DNA of 64,000 nt from Pseudonocardia sp. HH130630-07 (GTDB taxonomy: Bacteria > Actinomycetota > Actinomycetes > Mycobacteriales > Pseudonocardiaceae), in contig NZ_CP013854.1 in the NCBI RefSeq assembly GCF_001698125.1, positions 4,898,001-4,962,000 of the forward strand, given 5' to 3'. The notes beneath the pieces were generated by a model that saw only the letters and a list, made by a program, of their open reading frames with translations, had not been told where the DNA came from and made no database searches. Position numbers and translations under genes: made by a program. Positions 1 to 9,300 of the stretch are shown here, piece by piece (the stretch's first letter is position 1; every line of letters starts with the position of its first letter).

Positions 1-559
1 CGGGCACCGGATGCTCCCGCCGCCCACCGGGCTGCCCGACGCGCCGTGGCTGCGTTTCCGTGAGGTCCGCAACCTGACCTGGCGGGACGGGAACCTGGTC
101 CTCGCCGGGGACGCCGCGCACACGACGCACTTCGGCATCGGGTCCGGGACCCAGCTCGCGATCGAGGACGCGATCGGCCTGGCCGACGCGCTCTACGGTG
201 CGACCGGGGCCCCGCGCGACGTCGTCGACCTCGGCTGCGCGGACGGCCGGGGGGCCGCACTCGCTGCCTACGACGCCCGCCGCCGTGCGGTGCTCGGCCC
301 GATCCAGGACATGGCCCGGCGCAACATGCACTGGTTCGAGCAGGCCAACCGGCGGCTGGAGCGGGGCGAGGACCCGGTCGAGTTCGCCTGGGCGCTGCTC
401 GGCCGGCGCGGGGACATGGGCCGGTTGCACTACCAGCTGCACCGCGCCACCCAGTTCGGTCCGCTGCGCCAGGTCCGGCGCGGGATGACGACCGCCCGCC
501 GGGTGCGGCGCGCGGCGAGGCGCGGGGACCTGGGCCGCCCCGGTGGGCCGACCGGTTGA
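1..559 (+). CDS. FAD-dependent monooxygenase, C-terminal part (cut by left edge)
   Basis: The reading frame is open to the left edge, so only about the last 185 codons are present and the real start lies outside. It contains the FAD-binding GD motif of group A flavoprotein monooxygenases (LAGDAAHTTH) followed by the helix that packs on the flavin. The C-terminal half matches the next gene almost residue for residue by eye (FREVR, WRDGN, LAGDAAHTTHF, IGSG, then a MARR..M.WFE segment), so the two are tandem paralogues. The family hydroxylates aromatic or aryl-CoA substrates using NAD(P)H and O2; the next gene's N-terminus suggests a salicylyl-CoA 5-hydroxylase-like subgroup. The substrate cannot be read from sequence. 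Confidence 0.85.
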   Translation, partial: GHRMLPPPTGLPDAPWLRFREVRNLTWRDGNLVLAGDAAHTTHFGIGSGTQLAIEDAIGLADALYGATGAPRDVVDLGCADGRGAALAAYDARRRAVLGPIQDMARRNMHWFEQANRRLERGEDPVEFAWALLGRRGDMGRLHYQLHRATQFGPLRQVRRGMTTARRVRRAARRGDLGRPGGPTG

Positions 560-640
560 TCCGGCCGGGCGACCGGCGTCGTCCGCGCCGGTCGCCGCGG
601 TCATCCGGCACCGGCACGCAACCGGCCGGAGGGCCCCTCG

Positions 641-646
641 TACCGT
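641..646 (+). promoter_or_regulatory. possible -10 box for second monooxygenase
   Basis: TACCGT lies 34 bp before the chosen GTG start of the next gene, leaving room for a short leader that contains the GAGGGAG ribosome-binding site at about 670-676. I see no convincing -35 hexamer, so this is a weak call. Confidence 0.35.
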
Positions 647-679
647 GAGGGTCCGGCGTTGGAGCACGAGGGAGCTGAC

Positions 680-1939
680 GTGAAGATCGTCTGTGTCGGT
701 GGCGGACCCGCCGGGCTGTACCTGGGCATCCTGGCCCGGTTGCGGTCCCGGGGCCGGGCCGAGGTCGTCGTGGCGGAGCGGAACGCGCCGGGCACGGCGT
801 CCGGGTTCGCGGTCACGCTGGGCGAGGACATCCTCGACGAGCTGTACCGGACCGACCCCGAGGGCGCCCCGGCGATCCGGGCCGCCGCGCACGTCTGGGA
901 CAGCCAGGTCGTCGAGGTCGCCGGGCGCACGGTGCACCTGGGCGGCCGTTACGGGTACTCGATCGGCCGCGCGCGGCTGCTCGAGGTGCTCGCCCGGCGG
1001 GCCCAGCAGGTCGGGGTGGACCTGCGGTTCGAGACGGCGGTCGCGCCGGACGGGGACCTCACCGCCGATCCGCTGACCGCCGACGCCGACGTCGTCGTCG
1101 GCGCGGACGGGGTGAACAGCGCCATCCGTGCGCACCGGGCCGAGGCGTTCGGTGCCCGGGTCAGCCACGGCGAGAACCGCTACGTGTGGTTCGGCACCAG
1201 CAAGCCGTTCCGGCCGTTCACGTTCGCGTTCGAACGGACCGACGCCGGCTGGATCTGGTTCCACGCCTACCCGGCCGCGGACTGCCTGAGCACCTGCATC
1301 GTGGAGTGCACGCCGGAGACCTGGACGGGCCTCGGCCTGGACACGATGGCCCCCGACGACGCGATGCGGATGCTGGAGAAGATCTTCGCCCGCACGCTGG
1401 GCGGGCACTCGCTGATCGCCCCGCCGGGGATGGGCTCGTCGCCGTGGCTGCAGTTCCGCGAGGTCCGCACCATGTCCTGGCGGGACGGCAACGTCGTGCT
1501 AGCCGGGGACGCCGCGCACACCACGCACTTCGCGATCGGCTCGGGCACGGTGCTCGCCGTCGCCGACTCCATCGCGCTCGCCGAGGAGCTCTTCCCCGGC
1601 GACGGGCACGAGCCCGGTGTCCTGCCCGCACTGGCCGCCTACGACGCGCGCCGCCGGGCCCGGATGCTGCCGATCCAGGACATGGCCCGGCGCAGCATGG
1701 AGTGGTTCGAGACCGTGCCGCGCCGGCTGGACGCCGCCGACCCGGTCGACTTCGCGTGGTCGTTGCTGGACCGTCGCGGCGACCAGGGCCGGCTGCACCG
1801 GCGGCTGCACGACGTGACCCAGGTCGACCCGGTCCGTGAGGTCCGTCGCCGGCTGACGACCGCCCGGCGCGTGCGCCGGGCCGTCGGCCGGGGCGAGATC
1901 GCCCCGGCCCAGGCACCCGGCGAGCTGCTGCAGGGCTGA
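680..1939 (+). CDS. FAD-dependent monooxygenase (salicylyl-CoA 5-hydroxylase-like)
   Basis: A 419-aa group A flavin monooxygenase. The N-terminus KIVCVGGGPAGLYLG is a Rossmann FAD-binding fingerprint, VVVGADGVNSAIR in the middle is the DG motif, and VLAGDAAHTTHF is the GD motif, so all three diagnostic elements are present. The opening and the IGRARLLEVL segment resemble aryl-CoA hydroxylases such as salicylyl-CoA 5-hydroxylase, but the substrate is inferred. I chose GTG 680 over the upstream in-frame TTG 659 because GAGGGAG sits 5 nt before it and the protein then begins right at the dinucleotide-binding strand. It follows a paralogue with a 120-bp gap that holds a possible promoter. No partner reductase or CoA ligase is visible in the window. 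Confidence 0.88.
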   Translation: MKIVCVGGGPAGLYLGILARLRSRGRAEVVVAERNAPGTASGFAVTLGEDILDELYRTDPEGAPAIRAAAHVWDSQVVEVAGRTVHLGGRYGYSIGRARLLEVLARRAQQVGVDLRFETAVAPDGDLTADPLTADADVVVGADGVNSAIRAHRAEAFGARVSHGENRYVWFGTSKPFRPFTFAFERTDAGWIWFHAYPAADCLSTCIVECTPETWTGLGLDTMAPDDAMRMLEKIFARTLGGHSLIAPPGMGSSPWLQFREVRTMSWRDGNVVLAGDAAHTTHFAIGSGTVLAVADSIALAEELFPGDGHEPGVLPALAAYDARRRARMLPIQDMARRSMEWFETVPRRLDAADPVDFAWSLLDRRGDQGRLHRRLHDVTQVDPVREVRRRLTTARRVRRAVGRGEIAPAQAPGELLQG

Positions 1940-1951
1940 CCCCGGCCGGGC

Positions 1952-3414
1952 TCAGGCCTCGCCGTCCTCCCGCTCCGCGCGGGCCAGGAACGAGTGCCTG
2001 CGCCCGTACAGGGCGTAGACGACCAGCCCGAGCACCAGCCATCCGGCGAAGCGGATCCAGGTGTCCAGGTTGAGGTTGAGCATCAGGTAGAGGCAGGCGA
2101 TCGCGGTGATCGCCGGGACGACCGGTGAGAACGGGACGCGGAACGGGCGCTTCAGGTCCGGCCGGGTCCGCCGCAGCACCGGCACCGCGACGGCCACGAT
2201 GATCATCGCGGCGAGCGCCCCGATCGAGACCATGTCGGCCAGCGCGGTGATCGGGGTGAAGGCCGCGATCACCGCGCACACGACCCGCCGATGATCGTCA
2301 TGCGGTGCGGCGTGCCCCAGCGCGGGTGCGCCGTGCCGATGGCCGGCGGGAGCAGCCCGTCGCGGCCCATCGCGTACCCGATCCGGCCGATCGTGACGAG
2401 CTCGACCATCATCACCGAGGTCAGGCCGGTGACCGCGCCGAGCGAGATCATCGCCCCGACCCAGGGCAGCCCCACGGAGGAGAACGCGACGGCGAGCGGG
2501 GCGCCGGTGTCGATCTCGGTGTAGGGCACCATCCCGGTCAGGACGAGCGACACCCCGACGTAGAGCACCGCGCAGACGGCCAGCGCCCCGAGCAGGCCGA
2601 TCTTGAGATCGCGGTCCGGTCGCCGGGACTCCTCGCCGAGGTTCGCCAGCGCCTCGAAGCCGGTGTAGGCGAAGAACACCACCGCGGCGGCGGTGAGCAT
2701 GCCGCCGATCCCGTAGACCGTCGGCTCCAGCCCGAACACCCCGGACACGACGGGCTGGGTGAACACGGTGCCGCCCTCCTCGGCGGGCTGCGCCGGCGGG
2801 ACGAACGGGGTCAGGTTGTCCGGGTTCACGTAGAACGCCCCGAGCACCAGGATCAGCACGCACACGGCCAGCTTCACCAGCACCAGCACGTTGGTGAGCC
2901 GGGCGGACTGCTGGATCCCGGCGACCGCGACGACGGTGAGGATCCCGATGATGACCACGGCCCCGACGTTGACGACGGCGTCCTCGCCGAACCAGGTCGA
3001 GGGCAGCCCGAACAGCTCGGCGAGATAGCCCGACCAGCTGCGGGACACCACGGCCAGCCCGAGCCCGAACTCGAGCAGCAGGTCCCAGCCGATGATCCAG
3101 GCGAAGACCTCGCCGAGCGTCGCGAACGCGTAGGTGTAGGCCGAACCGGCGGTCGGTACCGACGACGCCAGCTCGGCGTAGCAGACCGCGGCCAGGCCGG
3201 CGACGACCGCGCCGATCAGGAACGACAGCGTGACGGCCGGTCCCGCGTGCTGCTGGGCCTCCACCCCGGCGAGGGTGAAGATCCCGGTGCCGATGATGAT
3301 GCCGACGCCGAAGCCGACCAGGTCCCGGGCCCGCAGCGTCCGGGTCAGGCCGGAACCGTCACCCTCGCTGCGCGCCAGGATCCGCTCGACCGGCATCGTC
3401 CGTCTGGCCGCCAC
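1952..3414 (-). pseudogene. APC-family amino-acid permease, one-base frameshift
   Basis: The N-terminal frame (GFGVGIIIGTGIFTLAGVEA, the glycine-rich first helix of APC permeases) runs to a premature stop near 2270. The C-terminal frame (CAVIAAFTPITALADMVSIG to the end at 1952) continues the same protein. The break is in a GGG run near 2283-2286 on the coding strand: one extra G gives an uninterrupted 487-aa, roughly 12-TM protein of the YfnA/cationic amino-acid transporter type. The length and the hydrophobic pattern on both sides are intact, so the lesion is either very recent or a base-calling error. I chose GTG 3414 because GAGGGG lies 8 nt upstream; ATG 3396 is the alternative. The role would be proton-coupled amino-acid uptake at the inner membrane. 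Confidence 0.8.
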
Positions 3415-3609
3415 GCCCGTCACCCCTCGTCGATCGATGGTTGCGTGACGGTACGACGGGCGGCCCCGCGCCGCCGGGCGCACCGCGCGGCCGTGTCCGG
3501 ATCGTCACGCGGTGTGCTTCGACGACCGCATGTGGTGTTCGTTGCTGATAATCCGGTGTGAAGGCCGGTCCGGACCTGGCCGGGACGCCCGGGGCCGGGT
3601 CACGATCGG

Positions 3610-4551
3610 GTGATGCCGGTGCTCCCGGCGGCCACCGGTCGCCGACCGGCTCCGGACGGGGGAGCCGTGGCGACCGAACGTCTCCGCACGGGCGCCGTCG
3701 CGCTGGTCGTGGCACTCGTCGCCGTGCTGCCGGTGCTCGTCGTGCCCTCCGCCCCCGGCGCCGCCGGACCGGTCGGCGACCCGCCCCCCGCCGTCGCCGA
3801 TCCCGTCGCGCCCCCGGTGCCGGAGGCGAGCGGGGGGATCACCTCGCGCCCGCCCGGGAGCGTGCCGGTGGCCCGGGCCGGTGAGGACGGGCTGGAGCTG
3901 TCCTGGGCGCTGCTCGACACCGGGACCGGGGACTGGACCGGATCGCCCGGTGCGGACGCCGACGCCACCGAGGCCGAGTCGGCGATCAAGGCGTGGCTCG
4001 CCGCGGACACCCTGCGGGCGGCCGCCGAGCGGGGGCGCGCGGTGACCGCAGCCGAGCGGTCCGACATCACCGCCGCCGTCCGGCGCAGCGACGACGACGC
4101 GGCCGAGCGCCTCTACCGGGCCGGCGGGCGGGACGCGGTGATCGACCGCCTGCAGCCGGAGTGCGGGGTCGACGTCTCGTCGTCGCGGCGCGGCTGGTGG
4201 TCCTACACCCAGGTCACGGCGATCGACGCGGCGCGGATCCTGGCCTGCGTGCACGAGCGGGCGGCCCGCTGGCCCGGTGGGGCCGACCTGCTCGTGGACC
4301 TCGCCTCGATCACGCCGGACGGCCGGTCCGGGATCGCCGCGACGCTGCCGCACCCGGCGGTGGAGAAGAACGGCTGGACCCTGCACGGCGGCCACTGGAA
4401 CGTGAACTGCGTGCTGAGCTGGACCGACCGCGCGCTCGCCGTGCTCACGACGTTCCCGGGCGAGCGCGGGGTGGAGTACGGGTGGGACGTGTGCCGTGAC
4501 GTCGCGGTCGAGGTACTGGCCGCCGACCGGGCCGATGCGGGAGGCCTGTGA
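3610..4551 (+). CDS. secreted serine-hydrolase-like protein (beta-lactamase/DD-peptidase fold candidate)
   Basis: About 313 aa. A short basic N-terminus (ERLR) precedes a long hydrophobic segment at residues 28-48, then a Pro/Ala-rich linker, so the protein is exported. The mature part has three motifs spaced as in class A beta-lactamase-like enzymes: SAIK (residues 124-127, an SxxK candidate), SDDD (160-163, in place of SDN) and EKNG (252-255, in place of KTG). I infer a penicillin-recognising fold with diverged active-site motifs; activity is uncertain. The start is ambiguous: GTG 3610, ATG 3613, or GTG 3667, where a GGGGGAG lies too close to be ideal. A GATAAT box at 3547-3552 may drive it. 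Confidence 0.65.
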   Translation: MMPVLPAATGRRPAPDGGAVATERLRTGAVALVVALVAVLPVLVVPSAPGAAGPVGDPPPAVADPVAPPVPEASGGITSRPPGSVPVARAGEDGLELSWALLDTGTGDWTGSPGADADATEAESAIKAWLAADTLRAAAERGRAVTAAERSDITAAVRRSDDDAAERLYRAGGRDAVIDRLQPECGVDVSSSRRGWWSYTQVTAIDAARILACVHERAARWPGGADLLVDLASITPDGRSGIAATLPHPAVEKNGWTLHGGHWNVNCVLSWTDRALAVLTTFPGERGVEYGWDVCRDVAVEVLAADRADAGGL

Positions 4552-4581
4552 CCTGCGGCCGGCCAGGCGGAGGATCGTCCG

Positions 4582-4611
4582 TTTAGACATGCGAATACGT
4601 GCATGTATAGG
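4582..4611 (+). promoter_or_regulatory. promoter of CDF exporter with embedded palindromic operator
   Basis: TTTAGA (4582-4587) and TATAGG (4606-4611) are separated by 18 bp, a good sigma-A promoter. Between and partly within them lies the inverted repeat ACATGC-8 nt-GCATGT (4587-4592 and 4601-4606). TATAGG ends 9 nt before the ATG at 4621, so the transcript is probably leaderless. A palindrome in the spacer is the usual place for an ArsR/SmtB-type metal sensor to repress a metal exporter; the sensor gene itself is not in the window. Confidence 0.65.
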
Positions 4612-4620
4612 CTGTCGTGC

Positions 4621-5553
4621 ATGGGTCAGGGACACGGACACGGCGGCGCGGCGGGCGGCCACGGGCACGCGGGTGCCGGCACGGACCGGCGGCGGCTGGC
4701 GATCGCGCTCGTGGTCACGCTGGCGACGACCGTCCTCGGCGCCGTCGGTGCGGCGATCACCGGTTCGCTGGCGCTTCTGGCCGACCTCAGCCACCTGCTG
4801 ACCGACGCCGGGGCGCTCGTCGCGGCGCTCATCGCGGCGGCGCTGGCGGCCCGCCCGGCCACGGCCCGGCGGACCTACGGCATGGGGCGGGCCGAGGTGC
4901 TGGTCGCGGCGCTGAACGCCCTCACGCTGGTGGCGGTCGTCGGCTGGGTGGTGGTCGAGGCCGTGCAGCGGCTGTTCGAGCCGCAGCCGGTGCCGGGGTT
5001 GCCGATGCTGGTCATCGGTGTGCTGGGGCTGGTCGGCAACCTGATCTCGCTCGCCGTCCTGTCCGGCGGGGACCGCGGCAACATGAACCTGCGCGGTGCG
5101 CTGCTGCACGTGCTCGGGGACGCCCTGGGCTCGGTCGGCGTGCTGGTGGCCGCGGTCGTGCTCATGACGACCGGATGGCCCTACGCCGACACGATCGCCT
5201 CGCTGGTCATCGTCGCGATCGTGCTGCCGCGGGCGGTGGCGTTGCTGCGCGAGGCCGCGCACGTGCTGCTGGAGGGTGCGCCGAAGGGCATCGACGGCGA
5301 CGACGTGCGGGACGCCCTGCTCGCGGTCCCCGGCGTGACCGCGGTGCACGACCTGCACCTGTGGGCGATCAACGACCGCACCCCTGCGATGTCGGCACAC
5401 CTCGTCGTGACCGAGGAGCTCACCGCGCACTGCGGCGACGAGTCGGTCCTCGACGCGGCGACCCAGGTGCTGCGCGAGCGGTTCGGCCTCGACCACTCGA
5501 CGTTGCAGGTGGAGCACGCCGCCCACGTGGGGCACGAGAACCACTGCGGCTGA
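4621..5553 (+). CDS. cation diffusion facilitator (CzcD/ZitB-like metal exporter)
   Basis: A 310-aa CDF transporter that exports divalent metal (Zn, Co or Cd) in exchange for protons. It starts with a His/Gly-rich cytosolic tail (HGHGG, HGH), then six predicted TM helices. The paired metal-site motifs are visible: DLSHLLTDAG (D55, H58, D62) in TM2 and HVLGDALGSVG in TM5. A cytosolic C-terminal ferredoxin-like domain follows (VHDLHLWAI...). ATG 4621 is preferred over ATG 4603, because 4603 would fall within the -10 region of the promoter at 4582-4611. The next gene starts 35 bp downstream with its own -10-like box, so this is probably a single-gene unit under metal control. Confidence 0.92.
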   Translation: MGQGHGHGGAAGGHGHAGAGTDRRRLAIALVVTLATTVLGAVGAAITGSLALLADLSHLLTDAGALVAALIAAALAARPATARRTYGMGRAEVLVAALNALTLVAVVGWVVVEAVQRLFEPQPVPGLPMLVIGVLGLVGNLISLAVLSGGDRGNMNLRGALLHVLGDALGSVGVLVAAVVLMTTGWPYADTIASLVIVAIVLPRAVALLREAAHVLLEGAPKGIDGDDVRDALLAVPGVTAVHDLHLWAINDRTPAMSAHLVVTEELTAHCGDESVLDAATQVLRERFGLDHSTLQVEHAAHVGHENHCG

Positions 5554-5588
5554 CCCGCCCGCCGGCGCCGCGGCTACCGTGACCGGCG

Positions 5589-6383
5589 ATGAGCAGCGAG
5601 CAGCGTGCCGTGGCGCCGGACGGCACCGGCCTCGGGTTCGACGTACACCCGCCGCGGGGGACCGGCCCGGGTGAGCCGTTGCTGCTGCTCGCCGGTCAGA
5701 TCAATGCCCGGGTCTGGTGGAGCACGGTCCGGTCGTCGTTCGACGGGTACCGCACCGTCGCTCCCGACCACGCCGGTACCGGCACCAGCGACGACGCCGC
5801 CGACGGCGACTGGAGCACCCGCCGCTTCGCCCGGGACGTGGTGGCGGTCCTCGACGCCGCCGGGATCGACCGGGCGCACGTCTACGGCACGTCGATGGGC
5901 GGCCGGATCGCGCAGTGGCTCGCGATCGACCACCCGGACCGGGTCGGGGGACTCGTCCTGGGCTGCACGACCGGCGGTGGCAGCGGTGCCGTCCCGGCGG
6001 ATCCCGCCGTGCTCCAGCGCCTCGCCGACCCCGGTGGTGGCCCGGCCGAGCTGCGCAGGCTGATGGCCGGGCCGGAGTGGACCGGCCCGCTGCCCGTGCT
6101 CGGCGACCCCGGGGCGGGTCCACGCGCCAGGGCCGGGCACCGCAGGGCCAGTGCCCGGCACGACGCCTGGGCGGCGCTCCCCGCGATCACCGCCCCGACC
6201 CTGGTGCTGCACGGCACCGCGGACGAGCTCACGCCACCCGGCAACGGCCGGTTGCTGGCCGGCCGCATCCCGGGTGCCCGGTTCGTGGCGTTCGAGGGCG
6301 CCCGGCACGCGTACTTCCTGGAGGACCGGGCGACCGACGAGGTGCTCCGGTTCCTCGCGGCACACCCGCTCGCCGCGGCCTGA
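5589..6383 (+). CDS. alpha/beta hydrolase
   Basis: 264 aa with the full alpha/beta-hydrolase layout: an oxyanion-hole region after LLLLAGQ, the nucleophile elbow YGTSMGG (Ser102), an acidic residue after LHGTADEL, and the catalytic His in GARHAYF near the C-terminus. Proteins of this shape include carboxylesterases and 3-oxoadipate enol-lactonase-like enzymes; the substrate is unknown. TACCGT at 5575-5580 ends 8 nt before the ATG, so a leaderless transcript is likely. It is separated from the convergent ABC exporter by only 11 bp. Confidence 0.85.
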   Translation: MSSEQRAVAPDGTGLGFDVHPPRGTGPGEPLLLLAGQINARVWWSTVRSSFDGYRTVAPDHAGTGTSDDAADGDWSTRRFARDVVAVLDAAGIDRAHVYGTSMGGRIAQWLAIDHPDRVGGLVLGCTTGGGSGAVPADPAVLQRLADPGGGPAELRRLMAGPEWTGPLPVLGDPGAGPRARAGHRRASARHDAWAALPAITAPTLVLHGTADELTPPGNGRLLAGRIPGARFVAFEGARHAYFLEDRATDEVLRFLAAHPLAAA

Positions 6384-6394
6384 TCCGGAGGGCC

Positions 6395-9300
6395 CTACCC
6401 GGCGAGGTGCGACCAGCGCGGGGCGAGATCGGTCCACGGCCCCTCGTCGACGACCCGGCCCCGGTCCAGCACCACGACCCGGTCCGCCCGGGCCAGCGCC
6501 GCCCGCTTGGTGCTGGCGCCGACGACCGTGCCGCCGCGGCGGCGCAGCGCGGCCCACAGCTCGATCTCGGTCCGGACGTCCAGGGCCGAGGACACGTCGT
6601 CGGCGACGATCAGCTCCGCACCGGTCGCCAGCGCCCTGGCCATCGCCAGCCGCTGAACCTGGCCCCCGGACAGGCGGATGCCCCGGTGCCCGACGACGGC
6701 GTCCGTCCCGCCCGCGGCCGCGACGTCACGACCGAGCCGGGCGTCGTCGACGGCGTCCTCGATGCCGCGCCGGTGGCCGAGGCTCACGTTGTCGCCGAAC
6801 GTCCCGGACAGCACCCGCGGCACCTGGCCGACGTAGGCGACCTGCCCGGGCCGCAGGAAGTGCTGCGGATCGGCGACGGCGCGCCCGTTCCAGCGGATGA
6901 CGCCCTCGTGGTCCACCAGTCCGGCCAGCCCCGCCAGCAGGCTGGACTTCCCCGATCCGACCTGGCCGGTGACCAGCACCAGTGATCCGGCGTCGACGTC
7001 GAGATCGACGCCCTCCACCCCGACCGTCCCGTCGTGGTGGACCGCGGTGACCTTCTCCAGGCTCAGCCGGTGCAGCGGTTCCCGGGCCGCGGCCTCCGGC
7101 CCCGGCGCGGTGCCCGCGACGAGATCGACGCCGGCCGGCGGCCGGGTGAGGTCGGCGGTACCGGCGAACAGCGCGACCGTGCGCAGCCACCGGCGGGCGA
7201 TCGGGGCCTCGGTGACCGCAGCGGCGCAGACCTGGCCGAAGAACCCGACACCGCCCAGGGTCGTCGACACCAGCAGCGCGGTGGCCAGGTCCCAGGCCCC
7301 GCCCAGGTACACCGACCAGGTCAGGATGACGGCGGCCTGCAGCACCAGGCCGGGGACCCCGTCCAGCAGGGTGCGGACCCGGTACTCGCGCACGGTCGCC
7401 CGCACGCGGTCGGCGTCCACCCCGACGAGGTGCGCGCGGACCGCGCCGGTCGCGGCGGCCAGCTTCACCGTGCGGACCGACTCCAGCGCCGACCCCAGCG
7501 CGGTGCCGAACCTGGCCCTGGCGTCGGCGGCGGCCCGCCCGGCCCGCCCGGCGGCCGGAGCACCGAGCGCCGCGGCCCTGGCGCAGAGCACGAGGAAGCC
7601 GCCGACGACCGCGGCGGTCTGCACGTTGCCGGACAGCAGCCAGGTCGCGAGGACCACGAGGGCCGCGTTGGCGACGTCGACCCAGCGGTCGGCGTAGAGC
7701 ACCATCCGGTCCGAGTCGAGCGCGCGGGCGACGATCTCGCCGGCCGGCGCGCGGCCGGAGCGGTGCTGCATCGTCTGGCCGCGCAGCACCGCCAGCCGCA
7801 TCTGCAGGGTGATCGCGGCCCACCAGCGCGGGTAGGTGCGGAACGCCACGGCGATCCACACCGGGAACAGCAGCAGCACCCCGGTCAGCAGGAGCGCCGG
7901 TTCCCACGGCGCCCCGCCGTCCTGCAGCTCGGCGGCCACCCGGCCCCACAGCCAGCCCGTCAGGACGCCGGAGGCGCCGGCGAGCGTGGCGATGGTGAAC
8001 ATCAGCCCACCGAGCAGCCCCCATCGCGGGTACGACAGGATCAGCCGCAGCACGGTCCGCCAGAGCGCCGGCGCCGGGGCCGGGTCGGCCGCGGGCACCG
8101 CGCGGCGGACCCGCCGGGCGAACGTGACGTCGTCCGCCCCGGCGAGCGGGGCCGCCACCGGAGCGCCTGCGGCGGACCCGTCCGGCCCGGTGTCGGTCCG
8201 GTCCGCGGCGAGCAGGTCGGCGTAGCGGCCGGGCTCGACGGCCAGCCGCTCCCGGGCGCCGTGCTGAACCAGCCGGCCGTCCTCCAGGACGGCGACCATG
8301 TCGGCCCGCCGGATCGTCGACAGCCGGTGCGCGACGACGATCCCGGTCCGGTCGGCGAGCAACGCCCTGGCCGCCCGGGTCACCCGGGCCTCGGTCCGCG
8401 GGTCCATCCGGGCCGTCGCCTCGTCGAGCACGACGACCGAGACGTCGCGGACCAGCAACCGTGCGAACGCGACCAGCTGTTCCTCGCCGGCCGAGAGCGT
8501 CACCCCGCCGTGGCCCAGCCGGGTCTCGAGCCCGTCGGGCAGGGCCTCGACCCAGCCGTCGAGCCCGAGCGCGGTCACCGCCCGCTCGATCGTGCTCCGG
8601 TGCACGGCGGGGTCGTGCAACGCGATGTTCTCCGCCAGCGACGCCGCGAGGACCTCGGTGCGCTGGGTGACGACACCGATCCCGCGGCGCAGGTCCTCGA
8701 TCCCGATGTCGCGGACGTCGAGCCCGCCGACGAACACCTGCCCGCGGGACGGCTCGACGGCCCGCGACAGCACCTTCGCGATCGTGGACTTGCCGGAACC
8801 GGTCCGGCCGAGCAACGCGCACGTGGCGCCCGGCGGCACCGTCAGGTCGATCCCGGCGAGCCGGAAGCCACCGGGGTAGCCCGCCGTGAGCCCGCGCAGC
8901 TCGACACCGACCGGCCCGCCGGGCACCGGTGCGCCCCCGGCCGGCTCCTGCTCGGCGTTCAGCAGGGATCGGACCCTGCTCAGCGCACCGACCCCGGCCT
9001 GGATGTCGGGCATCCGGTCGACGATGGAGTCGACCTGTGCGACGAACCCGGTGACCAGGATCCACAGGGTCACCAGGGCCGCGATCCCGCCCGGGTCCCC
9101 GGCGACCAGCCAGACCCCGCCGACGGCGACGGCACCGAGCAGGGCGTGGGCGAGGAACCCGGCGCGCAGCCCGAGGGTCGTCGCGGGCCGGCAGACCTCA
9201 CGGACCCGGCGCAGCACCTCGGCGCCGCGGGCCGCGAAGCCGGCGACGACGTGGGCCTGCCCGAGGCTGGTCCGCACGTCGTCCTGCCCGGCGACGGCCT

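Noticed and set aside
601..930. Antisense and alternative-frame ORFs over almost every gene, some longer than 1000 codons
   Set aside because: In DNA this GC-rich, stops are rare in all frames. These ORFs have Arg/Pro/Gly/Ser-rich shadow composition, no start signals and lie over genes with recognised domains.
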